Positions 37,494 to 50,431 of a stretch of 64,000 nt of DNA are shown here, piece after piece. The notes beneath the pieces were generated by a model, which did not search any database, had not been told where the DNA came from, and saw only the letters and a list, made by a program, of their open reading frames with translations. Each line of letters begins with the position of its first letter. Positions within the stretch are counted from its first letter, which is position 1. Origin of the DNA: Caenorhabditis remanei (Eukaryota; Nematoda; Chromadorea; Rhabditida; Rhabditidae); contig NC_071331.1 in the NCBI RefSeq assembly GCF_010183535.1, positions 19,592,001 through 19,656,000 of the forward strand. The letters run 5' to 3'. A program made the position numbers and the translations under genes.

Positions 37494-40479
37494 CGAAAAA
37501 ACAATTGGAAATAAGAAAAATGAAGGAACAGTGATTAGTTTAGTGAAACAGTAAAGAAACTTCGTTGATGATAAAGGTAATAAGTTTCACGTACGTTCAA
37601 AAAAGAAAGGCGAATTTTTGAAACAGTAAATTTTGGTCACTTGTCAATTTATTTATGTCTGTATAATCTTTCCTGTCGAACAAGAAATATGCGATTGTGA
37701 GATAAAAAATGCTTGCTGGAACGGTAAATGTATTTATTTCGCGGCTAATGAAGATAATTCACAAAAAAGTCTTGTTAGCTTAATCACTCAGGTTGAAACA
37801 GTAACTTTAAAAAAATTATTTGTCAAAGTTAAATTCTAAAATATCGGGTTAAAGAAGAAATAGAACCGATTCGGATGGAAAAGTAAACATTTGAAGCAAA
37901 ACGGAACTAAAACAAGAACTCGCTTTTTCGGCTCAAATAACATCAACTAAATTTTTGAAACAGTATTTTCCTTGAATATTGGGTAAAATACATATCGACA
38001 CCTAACAAGGGAAGTTCATGACGAGGCGGGTTGAACTTTTTCTATAAATTGACCTCAGATACTTTCGACCCTGCTGATTTCAAAACTGTAAGAAAAATCA
38101 GCCAAATGCTCACGTATATAATTTTCCGGCACCGATTGTGAAATTAGAAACGTAATTATTCATTCATTTATTCATGTTTCTGAATTGTGTTTTTTCACTG
38201 TTTCATAAGGGAATATGATAATTTTCAGTTTTTAAGAATTTCACTGACACAATCAAGAAATACGAAAGAAGTGTCTACTACAGTTTTCACGGTATGCGTT
38301 TCTATGGTATAGTTTTGAAACAGTAAAATACATTCTTCAACTTATAATTTTTTCACTGTTTCAAGACTGAATAAATAGGAAAACAGTAATTTGTAAATTT
38401 GATTATCTGTCAATTAGCTAGAAGTGTTGTCTAACTGTTTTAAAATTTTGATTTAAACTTATTAAACTGCGGTATACGTCTTCTGATGTATTCGTAAAAG
38501 TTCTCTCATTGATATTTGCCATTCATTTTGAACATCAATTACCGCAATATGTTGAATAAAGTTTCAAGTTTTACTATTAGTATTGAAACAGTGAAAAACA
38601 ATTTTACTGTTTCAAAATTTCATAAACTTGGGAACACTATAACGTTCAACTCATTTCAATCCATTATCTTCGACGATAAACTTTAAAGATACTTACATAG
38701 TTCCGGTAGCACATATGTACTTAATAAATGAACAGAAAGTTTTGAAAAAATATTGTTTCAAAAATTCAAATCCTCAAGATTTCCAGGCGAAGAATAATAC
38801 TCCTATTTTCTTCTTGATCTTAAAGTTTAGTCTGTTGTGTCAAAAATTTCAGAGAGTACGAACTATTCCAGGTAGAAAAAATTATTTTATTGTTTCAGAG
38901 TATTTCCGAAAGTTTGTGTCGGTTTTTGAGAACTGCTATAAAAAGTTGCTTCTTTTCAAAAACATGGGTGACTGAAAGTGGACCATCTTTAGATAAGCAT
39001 TGTAAAATAATGATCCATATTTCAAAATGTTTATAATTTCCAGTCGAAACAGTAAAATACAACATTGTCGATACTAAATTTTACTGTTTCGAAATTTTGA
39101 AAGTAAAAATCCCTGGTTAGTAATTGAAATTCACACAAGATTCATTTGAGAAACTGTTATTGAAACAGTAGTTTTTTTCGAAACTAAAAATTTAACTGTT
39201 TCTAACAGAAGTGGTTTCTGCTACAACTACTCTTGCGTATTAGTGAAGCTCCATCAAAGACAGTCAAATTTTTTACTGTTTCAAAAAAGTAACACAATTT
39301 TTGGATTTTAAAAGCGTCAGTGCTTTTATACCGAAGACACTTATTGCTGGCCCAACCGTTAAAATTTTTCTGTCTAACTCTGGATGAAACTGGGTAACTC
39401 TTTGCTGACCAAAAAAAAATTTAATCCATAAGAAAATTTATACAGTACTCAGTCGAAACAGGGAAAAATGTCGTTGTTGAAACGAAATTTTACTGTTTTG
39501 AAGTTTTTTGGAATGTATTTTTTGGAGGTCTTCATAATTAGAAAGTGATTTTTTTTGAATACAGATGCTGGAAAACTTTTTCGCTGTTTCAAAAAATTAA
39601 CACATTTTTAAAGGTTTTGTTATTTTTAGTTGTTACATATTTTCTGGAGAAAAATTAGAAAAATTACTCGTATTCTCACTCATTGTGATTTTCAAAATAT
39701 ATTTACTGTTTCAGTGTATGATCGAACCAATGCACTCTTTTCGTTGAGATTCGTTGAGATTCACTCTTTATTGATCAGTAAAATTACTTCCAAACTTGTA
39801 AAATAGAAATTTTAAAACAATGCTTTTTTTTCTTTTTTTTTTGATCTAACTGATAAATCTCCAAATCGAACTAACTAGATAACAGGAAATGTTCAAAACG
39901 AAAAAGGGTACTGTTTAGTATTCTGATTCTGTGAGGTCTTTGTTGTTTGAAAAAACCAATAAAGTGCGTATTCGCTATTATTTTTGAACATTTTTGAAAC
40001 AGTAATTAATTTTTTTTCTGTTTTTGTAAACTGGTAGTGAATTGCGTTCTTAGTTTAAATTTCTAGGCTTTACTATGAAAATTCTTCAAAAATAACTGAA
40101 AATTCTATAAAATTATTATATTTTTAGAACGTTTTAAAATAGTAAGGGTATTTAAAGCCAAAGCAGAGAGTCTGGCGATAAGATTGATTGAGTTACTGAA
40201 ATCGAAAACAATTTAAAAGGTGAACTCCAAGAGAGAAGGTAAAACAGAGTGAAACAGAAAAAATTGATTCTGAAACAAGAGTTTTTCGGATTAAACACAA
40301 CAATGATTTACTTCCAAGTTCAGTATACTGTAGCAAATTATAATTCTGCAAATTTTCCAAAATGTTTCAACAATAATCTTTCAGCATACAATTAGCAACG
40401 TATTGTAAAGTTAAGTTACAAGCAATTAATGTTTACTGCTGTCCATTTGAGTTCGCTTTTGAAACAGTATAATACTATC

Positions 40480-40790
40480 TTTTAAAATTAAGGAATATTA
40501 GTAGCGCAAAGCGAATGATTACACAGAAATTGAAAACTGATAGCGTAGAAGAGTTGGAAGTCGCTGACTATGCAAGGTGTCGGCGAGGGGCGCCACGTGG
40601 TAAAGGGTGGCGAGGAATTGGCGGCGCGGGCTGGAGGCAGTTCTGAAATGGCAGATGGTTGGGATCTGGGATTGGGACGTTTTAAAACCGCGAAACTTCG
40701 AAATGTTGAAAGCTTAAAAAGGATCCGTAACATTTTTGGTATTTACGTGAACGGAATTATAATGGGTACATAGTTTCAAAATAAGACAAC
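40480..40790. other. GC-rich patch of unknown nature
   Basis: 40,560-40,690 is rich in GGCG/GCGCC words (GGCGAGGGGCGCCACGTGG) within AT-rich piRNA DNA. Open frames exist on both strands (40570-40773 +, 40488-40733 -) but neither has recognisable features or splice context. It could be a repeat fragment or foreign insert. No call made. Confidence 0.25.
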
Positions 40791-41288
40791 GAAAAGAAGT
40801 ATTCGATAACACGACGCGCAAGAAGAAACACAACTACTCATCATTTAGTATTGAAACAGTAAAAATTTGTATGTTCTTTGTCCATAGGGAGTCGAATTTA
40901 GAATAAATTTATAGAATTTGGTATTGTATAGTTTTCCGTCAAAACGAATTACTCGATTTCGTTTTGAAACTATTTAAAACTTGCTGAAACAGTTAATTAT
41001 AAATTTAAAAATAACAAACGTGTCACGGGACGGGCCGGGACGGTATGATTTCTAATTTTTCACAAGTCCGGCCCGGGGGGAGTGCTTCCGTGGTAAACAA
41101 TGAAAAATCAAAGTTTCCACTCAGACACTCTGAATGCGGAAAAACTAAAAAGCCGCTATGTATGCGTTTTTTGAAACTGTGAGTTTTTTCGGTAAATTTT
41201 TCAGAATGTGCGCAGGATTGAAAACCTTGATATACCAACTGCAAATTGATTTCATATACGTAACAGTTATTTGAAACATAACTTTTTT

Positions 41289-41498
41289 GCCTCCGGGACA
41301 TTTCGCCACTAAACGTTTCGCCACCAAAAAATGGATAATTTCCAAAGCTTTATAGGGATAAAAGCACATCACTATAACTAGCATAATCAAAGCGTACTAG
41401 TGGTATGTTTTTTTCAGTATGAAGCTTTGGAAATTCTCCATTTTTTGGTGGCGAAACGTCTGGTGGCGAAATGTCCGGTGGCGAAATGTCCCGGAGCC
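41289..41498. mobile_element. Small inverted-repeat element with CGAAATGTC arrays
   Basis: Ends are GCCTCCGGGACATTTCGCC and the inverse GGCGAAATGTCCCGGAGCC. Inside are tandem GTGGCGAAAYGTC units (three on the right, two on the left) and inverted CCATTTTTTGGTGGCG arms. Same design as 62715-63016 and the single array at 23954-24020. Confidence 0.7.
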
Positions 41499-41542
41499 AC
41501 TTTTTTAAGTGAAATTATATTGCACAAAAATATTCAACTGCG

Positions 41543-42032
41543 CACGGTCTCTCACACTGCGAAAAAAAACTACAAGAAACGTGAAGCCGATTTTTTCACG
41601 CTTTAATTCAATTCTTTAATGTTTTGCACTGAAAATGCAGTATTTTTAGGTTTTCAGACAATTGGAGGAAAAGTGTGTACCTTTTTGTGCAGAAAACTGT
41701 TTCAACATAATGTGCTTGAGGAGGCTCTGAAACTGCTAAAATATTCAGAAAAATATATATTGGCTGAAATTGTTGAAAATCTCATTTTTCCGAAACTCGG
41801 TTTTTCTGCATCAAAAAATCATTCTCTTACCAAAATTCACGTTTTTTGGCTCATTCGATAAGGAATTTAATTTTACACAATTCTGATGGATGGGATTTCC
41901 TCCTTTGCGACGTCTGAAAACCTTTAAAAAAATACTGCATTTTCAGTGCAAAAAATATAAGAATTGAATTAAAACGTGAAAAAATTGGTCTCACGTTTCT
42001 TGCAGTTCTTTTTTGCTGTGTGGGAGACCGTG
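41543..42032. mobile_element. Palindromic MITE, CACGGTCTC family, copy 2
   Basis: 490 bp; starts CACGGTCTCTCACACTGCG and ends GCTGTGTGGGAGACCGTG, flanked by CTGCG and CTGCC, compatible with a decayed 5 bp target duplication. The interior matches 35989-36615 in the outer arms but is shorter. Confidence 0.75.
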
Positions 42033-42456
42033 CTGCCTGCATAACTATAAATCCATTGCAAATATTTTTTGTTCAATATGAGATTTATGATTTAGTTTTA
42101 AAACAGTAAAAATAACATTATATTTGATAATTTGTTTTAAAATGTAGTAAATTTCAAAATTCTTTTAGTTTTTGTGGAAAAAATGAACTGATAACTTTGA
42201 AACAGTAATATTTGAGAGATTTTAAGTTGTTTTAAACAAATAATAAGTTGACAACGATATCTGTCGGAGCCGGAACAGTAAATTTTTGTTGATGCTGACA
42301 AAAAAAACAAACACAGACCAAACATGAATATAGGCAGAAAGAAAACAAAAATTTGTTGAAACAGAAAAAAAATCAGTGAGAAATAGGTAATTATGTGAAT
42401 AATTAGAAAAGTTAATATGAAACAAAGAATCGCACGCTTAAAAAGATTAAATTCAT

Positions 42457-43992
42457 TCATTTCTTGCCCTCCATCATCTCCTTCTCCTTGACCTTTTCCT
42501 CGACTACAGTAACCCGGGTTACTGTAGCTTCCTCCTCTTCCGCCTCCTCTATAACCACCTCCAATCTCTCAATTTTCTCCTGCACACTGAATTTCAGATT
42601 GTTCAAAATTCGCTCCACATACTGCTTCTTTTTCTGGAATTTCTGTTTCAACCGGTCCAATTTTTCTTGAAGAATCTTGTTATGCTGGATAACAACTGAT
42701 GGTCGGAGTACTTTCCTTGTCTCGTTGGCTAATTCCATCTCCAGATTTTCGATTTTATGCTGGAGTAGTTTGATGGAAGCGTCTTTGTCAGTGAGTTTCA
42801 GTTGGAGGTCTGCCAGGTTGTATTGTTTTTTGTAAATTTCCAGATTTCCGTTTTCATTGGAGGATTCCTCATTTCTAATCTTCTGCTGACAAATCCTCGC
42901 CATTTGCATCCGTTCCATCATCAGATCCCCCTCCAGATTCCCAATTTTCTCCTTCAATTTCCGATTCTCTGCTTCCAACGCCTCGAACTGATCCCTCTGG
43001 TAATAGACAACTTTCAAATCCTTCCGATTCAAGTCTCTCACAAAAAACTCGTGAGATTTCTTGTTTCTCGCTTTCTCATCCTCCAGTTGCATTATTTTCA
43101 GATACTGACGACTCCACTCCTCTTTGTATCCCTCACATTCTTGTTGGAGGTCCAGAATTTTGGTGTCTTGAGTGGAGATTTGGTTGCGAAGAGCATAGAT
43201 GACGTTTCTGGAAGGAGAAGGGGTTGGTGTGGATTTACGGAGGCTTGGATGTAGATTTACGGGGACTAGGGATAGATTTACGGAAGCAAGAAGCGTGGTG
43301 TAGATTTACGAGAGGTCAGGTGTAGAATTACAGAAATTATAAGCAAGAGGTAGATTAACGGAGTACACGTGTAGATTTACAAAAGGCGAGGTGTAAATTT
43401 AGGAAATCTAAATGGTAATTTACGGGATTTTAAGTGTAGATTTACGGAGGCTTAGATGTAGATTTACGGTGGCAAGAGGGAAAATTTACAGAAAATAGAA
43501 GTCTGGTGTAGATAGTACACGTGTAGGTTAACAAAAGACTGGGTGTAGATTCACGGAAGTCTAAGTGTCGATTACGGTAGGTTAAATGTGGATTTACAAA
43601 ATGTTGGAAACACATTTACAGTATCTCATGTAGATTTACCAAACTCACTCTGACTCCCACTCCTTCTCCTTCATTTGATCTCTCAACAACGTATTCTCCA
43701 CTGAAATATCGAAAAATTCATTTTCCTGGATGCCAACTTTTTCTTGAAGTTGACGGACAAGCGCTTCAAGCTCTTGGATTTTTGAGGATCTGGAAATATT
43801 GTGTTTTAGCTGGAAACAGTGATTATGGACATACTCATTTTTACTGTTTCTATTTCCTTGTTTAGTTGGTGTCTTGAAATCTGGATTTTGATCTACAGAA
43901 GCATCCTGGTCATCAGAGTTGAAGATTTTCTCATAGTCATCCTCATCAAGACTAGAAACGGAGGATTTACGGGATTGGGGGTCCTGAGACAT
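42457..43992 (-). CDS. Coiled-coil protein, three exons
   Basis: Exons (transcript order) 43992-43835, 43789-43649 and 43207-42457 join in frame to 349 codons plus TGA. Introns are 45 nt and 441 nt, GT-AG. The ATG lies 10 nt after a TTTTCCAG acceptor, typical of a trans-spliced start. The N-terminal 50 residues are acidic and Ser-rich (SLDEDDYEKIFNSDDQD) with no signal peptide. From about residue 60 to the end it is almost all heptad-type coiled coil (LEALVRQLQEKV, LEAENRKLKEKIGNLEGDL), ending in an acidic/Lys tail. No enzymatic domain is seen and the protein is not recognised. It resembles the coiled-coil genes at 47.8, 61.7 and 63.7 kb in composition. Intron 2 is a minisatellite. A plus-strand 21U octamer (42643) falls in exon 3 by sequence chance or as an antisense site. 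Confidence 0.75.
42504..42527. other. Perfect 24 bp palindrome inside the coiled-coil exon
   Basis: CTACAGTAACCC is followed immediately by its exact inverse complement. It encodes part of the acidic C-terminal region (VTRVTV). TACTGTAG-type words are common in Caenorhabditis repeats. Confidence 0.6.
43228..43640. repeat. Intronic minisatellite of GTAGATTTACGG
   Basis: About a dozen irregular units of roughly 25-35 bp, each centred on TGTAGATTTACGG or a near variant, fill intron 2 of the coiled-coil gene. The similar wording at about 37,140-37,200 beside the truncated copy shows part of the array was duplicated with the exons. Confidence 0.7.
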
Positions 43993-46900
43993 GCTTTGAT
44001 AGCTGGAAAATAGGGAAAATCGGTTGTGTCGGATGAAAACACATTGGAAATAAGAGAAATGAAGAAGTAGTGATCAGTTGGGGAAACAGTAAAAAAAAGA
44101 GATGACAGATTTAATAGGCTTGAGGAACGTTCAAAAAATGGGCTGGGGGTCCTGAGGGTTCTGAGACATGCTACTTAGAAAATGGGAAACTCTAATAAAA
44201 AGACAATTGGAAATAAGAGAAATGAAGGAACAATGATAAGTTTCTTGTTGACGTAATAGATTTTCGTACGTTCAAAAAAGAAAGGCAAATTTTGGAAACA
44301 TTAAATTTTGGTCACTTGTCCATTTATTCTGGTTCATATAATTTTTCCTGTCAAACAAGAAATTGTGAGATCGCGAGATAATAATTCTTATTGGAACAGT
44401 AAATAATTTTATTACACGAGTTATGGAGATAATTCACAAAAAAGTGTTGCTAGCTTAATCAATCAGGTTGAAACAGTTTTTTTTTCAAAATAAGACTATT
44501 TGTCAAAATTAAATTCAAAAAAAAAATTGGTTTAAAGAAGAAATTGAACCGATTTTTGAAAATTGAAATCAAAACAGAATTAATATTAGAACTCGCTTTT
44601 TCAAATATTATTAACTCAAGTTTTGAAACAGTATTTGCCTAGAAGACGAAAACAGAGCATTGATAAACATAGATAGTTCACAAAATTCAAACTTGTTGTA
44701 AAACAGTTAAAAAATTTAAAAAATATAGTAGAAATTTGACTACATCAATTTCTGAAGCAGTAAGCGCAAACGACACTTGTTATTGCTGACTTGGACAAAA
44801 CTCATTTTAAAAAACTCAATAAAGCAGTAATTCTGAAATTTTGATATAAATATTTTATTCGTTTATCAAAAACTGAAATATAAGGAAAACTCATTATATT
44901 CAGTGAAACAGTAAGTTTTTTCATAACGGCTATATTGTCATAAACTAGATTATATTATAAAAAGATACAGTTCTGAAACAGTATTGTTATAGGGAAGTTA
45001 TTAACTTGGAACAGTCAAAAACCATAGGAAAGACATGCAGAATCAATAAAAAGTGACCAGCAGAGCGTAATTGATGGTTGACACAATGTCGCACTAAGAC
45101 TCCCCAGATAGGCAATAACTCTGGGAAGAATCGTGGAAATAGCACTATGGAACGAGAGACAGCAGACAATGGGTAGGTTATTGAGTGCCACGTCACTACT
45201 GGATACGGTAAATGGGTTATGGAGCGTATTTTTGTTGTGAAAAATGGAGTAGTGTTGTCCAAAGGAGTACTGGCTTTTGGAGATATTTTGAAACAGGAAA
45301 AGTTATTCGGTTGATTGGTATTTCTGCATGAACAAACTCAGCTTACAGTGTATAGTAATGCTGTAGTCTAGTAGATTTTCAATCAGATTTCTTATTAAAA
45401 AACGCTTGAAAAATGATAAGCTGAAATCCGAATATCTTCAAAAAAGTCATATCGGCTTTCAAATTAACATGACATTATTTTTATAATTGTGGTTACTGGG
45501 TGTGCAGTTTGCTAAAACATAATTACCAAACAGCAATTACTGAAACATTTTTTTTCTTATGATAGAAAATTGAGCTCAATAATTTTTAGTATAGTGCGCT
45601 AGCTAAACTGCACCTTGGAAACGGTAAGTTTTCGACTATCAACTCTGATTTCTATGTAGAATCAAAAAAGTTCTGATAATTGGATGCGTAGTAATAGAAA
45701 TAGCTGAAATAGGAAATGGGACAACTGTGAAACAGTAGGAAAAGTTTTATGGAAGGTGGCTGAAAAATTTCAGTTTTCAAGCATTAGTAAAATTCTAAGA
45801 CGATTTGAAGATCCCTCTTTTTTCCGAACATGTAAAAACTGCAATGAAATAATATCAAAATGAAAGCTGAATGAACAATAATATGAAAATACTCTTTTTT
45901 TGGGAAATAGTGAAACAGTGAATTTTTTGCAAACTGAAAACAAAGAGCGGATTCTAAAAATCGTGATACTAATTGCATTTTATTCATTGAATTATTTAAA
46001 AAAGTAATTTGACGGTTGAAAAATTTTACATTGCAACTTTGACAAAAACTTAATTCCAATTATTCATATGAAACGGTATTTTTTTAAATAGATATCATTA
46101 TTAGTCACTATTTTCAAAACATTGTGAACTAGCTGAAACAGTATATAAAAAGAAAACAATTTCTGTAAACAAACCGGTAATTTTGAGAAATTTAGTAATT
46201 AGCCTTTATTTCTGAAACACTAAATGTTGGTCAAGCATTATCTTGCTGATTTTATGATTCCTTTGAAATAATTTGTTAAATCAATATTCAAATTATGATT
46301 GAGATACGTAAAATGTTAGGCAACATTCGCACAACGGGATTTGGAAAATCATGGTCATAGCTCCTTGAGATCGCAAATATGAAACAATAATTTAGAAAAT
46401 CTGATTTAAAAATTTAAACTATTTTTGAAATAAACACTACTTTTTCAAACCCAAATTGATAGCTTTTGGGAGAAACTGAAAGTTATTTTGAATCGATGGG
46501 AAAGATACATTTATTGTACCGACAGGATTTTGATAACCTCGTTGGAAACATTGAGCCTAGTAAAATTCAAAATAAAAAGATGGGACTGAAACAGTTTTAA
46601 AAAATCAGTTGTCTTAGTTAATAGGAATTTGTTAAAGACCAATTTGGTACGAACTAATATAAAACATGAATATAGGATTAAATAGAAAACAACCAATTTA
46701 GGAGACACCCAGTATAAGTATGATATTTTTCTGAAACATTAACAATTTTTTGAATTTCTTTTTCAATCAACCCAGAACTGAAATTGGAAAACGATAAAGC
46801 TGTCAAGTAAACCTCTGGAAAAGCAAATAATACCACAATAGTGCTTGCAGATAAATAGAAACTGAAACAGTAAAAGCTACTACATTTTTTGAAGAATTAA

Positions 46901-47816
46901 AAAACGGTTTGTCTGGAATTTTGGATTTCTGTACAAAAAACACACTGCTGAAAAAAGGAGAATTAAAGACATAAATATTAAAATTTTTTGGAATATTCTG
47001 ATTGAAACAGTAAAGTTAAAAAACGAGCACATTGTCAAATATCAGTTCTAATTATCGCATGAAACAAATGTCAGCATTTTAAAAGCTGTTAATTTGAAAA
47101 TTTGCGGTTCAGTTGTTTCTGGCCAACCCAGGGAGTAGTACTTCAAAATTCCATATCAAAAACTAGGAAGCACTACACTAGGAATCCACAATTTTAAACT
47201 GAATGATAAAGCTGCACGACAAGATTAGAAGAAATGAGAACGTCAGTTATTTTTGAAATAGTAATTTTCCGATAAGAAATGCCAGAGGAAGACAGAATGA
47301 GCAGCCACGGTAATGATTTGGTACTGTAGTTTTTTGATTCGCGGTTTTATGAACATATCACAAAGTGAGTACTGATTGAAAACAATTTTCTGAAACAGCG
47401 AAAAAAGTTGGGAATGAAACTTGGAACAGCTAGGAAGATTTGAAATCACTAAAAAATGGGGCATTTTCTGCTCATGTCAAAATTTCAAGGTTACGAAGTG
47501 TCTCAGTTTCCAAATGCCTGGTTTTGAAATGACCTGGTGTCTTATAGTTAGAAGGTTGGAGACAAGACTGAACTGATGTGAAATTTGAACCGTATCTAAA
47601 GTTGGCTTCAAACAAAAACAATCCAGTGAAAAAAACCCGGTTAGGCCTACTGTAATTCACCAGAGAGGGTTCATAACATGCTGTAAATCCACTCCGAGCT
47701 TCGTAAATCACCACTGAATTTTTGTTCAAGAAGATCTAAAACAGGTCATTTTACCGCTTTATTGAAACTTGATAAAAATGATAAAGTGATAAAATTGTGT
47801 TGAAACAATACAAAAA

Positions 47817-49986
47817 TTACTTATTTTTCAACTCCCAAATCTCCTCCTCCCGTGCAATCAGTCGATCCTTCAACTCTCTAATCTGCTTCTCGTACCCAGC
47901 ACTGTCTTGTTGTCTCGTCATCTCATTGCTCTCAAAAATCATACTAATCTGCTCATTTGCAAATGCCAATTCCTGTTTTGCCTGCTCCAGCTCACTTCTG
48001 GTCAGTTGCAACTCTTCTTCCAGGTTTCCAGGATCTCTTAATTTTTTCGATTTTTTAACTTTTTTCAGTTGTTTCTTCAAGGTTGCCACCTCCCGATTCT
48101 TCTCTGCCAACTCCAATTTCAAGTTCTTAACCTCGTAAGTCAGATGAACCTCAACAGGATCATCTGAATCCATCAATGACATGTTCTTAGTCTTCTCCTC
48201 CATCAAATCCGCCTTCAACTCCATCATTTTCATCTTCAATTTTTCGTTTTCCTCCATCAACTTCTCATCCGCATCCTCTTTGATATAATTTATCTTTTTG
48301 TCCTTGCTTGCCTCCAGTAACATTATTATTTCATCGTGTTGCTCTTCGGTTTTCCGTTTTTCTTTTTCGAGCTCTTCATTTTTTTGTTTCACTTCGAGAA
48401 GTTCCAAATGGAGACTGCTTTGCTTCAACAATGATTCGTAGACCTTCTCGTCTTGCTCAACAATACAGTAACGGAGATTGGCCAGCTCCGCTTGAAGAGA
48501 TTCGATTTCTTTTCTGAAATTGTAGTGGTTTAAAAAAAAAATTGTGAGAAAAACACTATCCAACACAACACAACTTTAATTTTTATTTTTATTTTTTACT
48601 TGAAACAGTAAAATTAAAATAAACGTTTGAAAGTGGACCTGCTAAGCGATAAGATGTTTACCTAAGGTTGAGAGTTAGATCTACTGAAGACCATTGTCAC
48701 ATTTTAGCACATTATTTCTTGAAACAGTATTTTTTAAAGTTTTGAAACAAATATTGTCTGCCTGAATCAAATCTGTAAGTTTTTGGAAAACACTGATCAA
48801 AAAACAACCAAAAATATCACGCTGAACTTTATATCCAAAATTTGAAACAGTAAAACTCTATACTGGTAAATGTATACAAAAACGTTTTGTTTACGGAGAA
48901 TTGCACTTTCTATCGTCATTATTGTGATATTTCTTACTTAAAACAGTAAAACTTTAGTTTTCAAAATTTCTGGCACCTACATCGTCGTCTCTCTTCAAAA
49001 TGAATCATTCAATTTATTTTTGAAACAGTAAAGTTTAGAAAAGTTTGAATGAAAATTATTTTAAAACATTGACTCAAAATGTTAATTCTGAAACAATGAT
49101 ATTACGATATGCTCTACTAAATTTCCAAAATTTTGCTAGTGCTCACGCGGTGAATAAGATAAAACGAATGTTACTAATCAGAATTCTGACTAAGAACAAT
49201 TATAGTGAATCAGTACTTTCTAAAATCTCCTAAACTTGATAATACTATCATTGAACCAAATGAAAAGTGGATATTTTTGTTTTGAAACAGTAAAATTAAA
49301 ATTTTTCACAAAGTTGAACAAATTTCAGTTAGTTTTTTTACTCAACACTTTACAAATATGTTTATGACATTTTATGATCTTTTAATTTTGAAGTACTATT
49401 TTTCAAATCAATAATTCCTATTCCAGCCCAACGCATATCAGCAAAAGTTTGAACACTCAACAGTGCTAAAATTTTTTGAAACAGTAACTAACATATGTCT
49501 CTCCTCCACTGTTTCTGATTCATCCGTTGGTTCCATAAGCCAGTTCTCTCTGAAAATAATAATATCAAAATTGAAGAAGAAACGAAAAAAGTTTGAACTT
49601 CTCGGAAATTAATTTTTGTGAAACAGTACAATTTTCTTTCAAAAGGAATTAGAGTTTTGTATAAACGTTCCGGCTTATTCAGATATGTTTTGTCTAGCCA
49701 CCGTCCAATTACTCAATCAAAAAACCAAAATTTCTAAACAAAAATTTTGAAACAGTAATTTTTACCCACATTTTTTTCTGATCCTTCTTTGATACTGCTG
49801 TTTTTTCCGAGGTACCTGGTTGATCAGAATCGCTTTCCCTTGAATCTTGACTGGGGACCTGAAAATACATTTATATTTAGAAAAAAAACACGAAAATCTT
49901 GATCTTACCTGCTCATAATCACTGTCAATCTCAAAGTCGGAACTATCCGATGAGCAATTTTTTGCTCGACGGAAGAATTTGGACAT
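47817..49986 (-). CDS. Coiled-coil protein, four exons
   Basis: Exons (transcript order) 49986-49909, 49858-49770, 49549-49493 and 48513-47817 join in frame to 306 codons plus TAA. The ATG lies 3 nt behind TTTTTCAG, a likely trans-splice acceptor. The N-terminus is basic then acidic and Ser-rich (SSDSSDFEIDSDYEQ). The last exon is nearly pure coiled coil (ESLQAELANLR, LKLELAEKNREVATLKKQLK). No signal peptide, membrane segment or enzyme domain. The donor of exon 2 is chosen as GTGGGT because only that keeps the frame into exon 3, so this junction is the weakest. Intron 3 (979 nt) and the short introns contain several 21U promoter octamers. Not recognised; an intracellular structural or scaffold role is only inference. 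Confidence 0.7.
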
Positions 49987-50331
49987 TTTCTGAAAAATAA
50001 AATAAAATTCGGAGTTTTCAGTGTGAAAATCAATGAAAAACAACTGAAAATAAGGAAAACTGCCAAGAATTTATGTTTTCCCTTAAGCCCCGCCCATTTA
50101 TCTCCGAAGAAACATTGCGAAATTGAGAAAATTCACGTCATTCCGACAGAAAACATAGGAGATCCAGGGAAAGAGAAAAAGAAGAAGAGTGGAGCAGAGA
50201 AAAACAGAAAGAGCTATGCGCGTACTGTCGATACAAAAAAAGAGGGGTAAGAGGTGACCCGGGAAGAGGAGGGGGGACCATGAGAATGGTCCCGCCCGAC
50301 TGTTAATCTGAGGAGAGTACATAGAAAACGA

Positions 50332-50431
50332 GGAGGGCGCAGACAATATCGACCGAACCGTCGGACACTCTCGGGCGGTTATTAGGCGGACCATTCTGGC
50401 CAAGGAGACGGTTTTTATTTGTGCGCCCTCC
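50332..50431. repeat. Short inverted repeat GGAGGGCGCA ... TGCGCCCTCC
   Basis: Ten-base inverted ends enclose about 80 bp of GC-richer DNA upstream of the coiled-coil gene. Possibly a small MITE. The region 50,450-51,650 otherwise holds only two plus- and two minus-strand 21U octamers. Confidence 0.4.

Larger units (their letters stand above)
38198..41704 (+). promoter_or_regulatory. 7 plus-strand 21U-RNA promoter octamers, 38-41.7 kb
   Basis: CTGTTTCA starts at 38198, 38356, 38607, 39276, 39584, 39706 and 41697. Those at 38356, 39276 and 39584 lie in duplicated segments also found at 30.4-33.7 kb. The one at 41697 lies inside a MITE. Confidence 0.75.
36751..42364 (-). promoter_or_regulatory. 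16 minus-strand 21U-RNA promoter octamers, 36.7-42.4 kb
   Basis: TGAAACAG starts at 36751, 37009, 37544, 37619, 37794, 37956, 38316, 38584, 39161, 39995, 40250, 40460, 40852, 40985, 42198 and 42357. This begins a long block with minus-strand preference that runs to about 51.3 kb. Confidence 0.8.

Noticed and set aside
47797..48138. Plus-strand 113-codon frame
   Set aside because: Antisense shadow of the coiled-coil exon.
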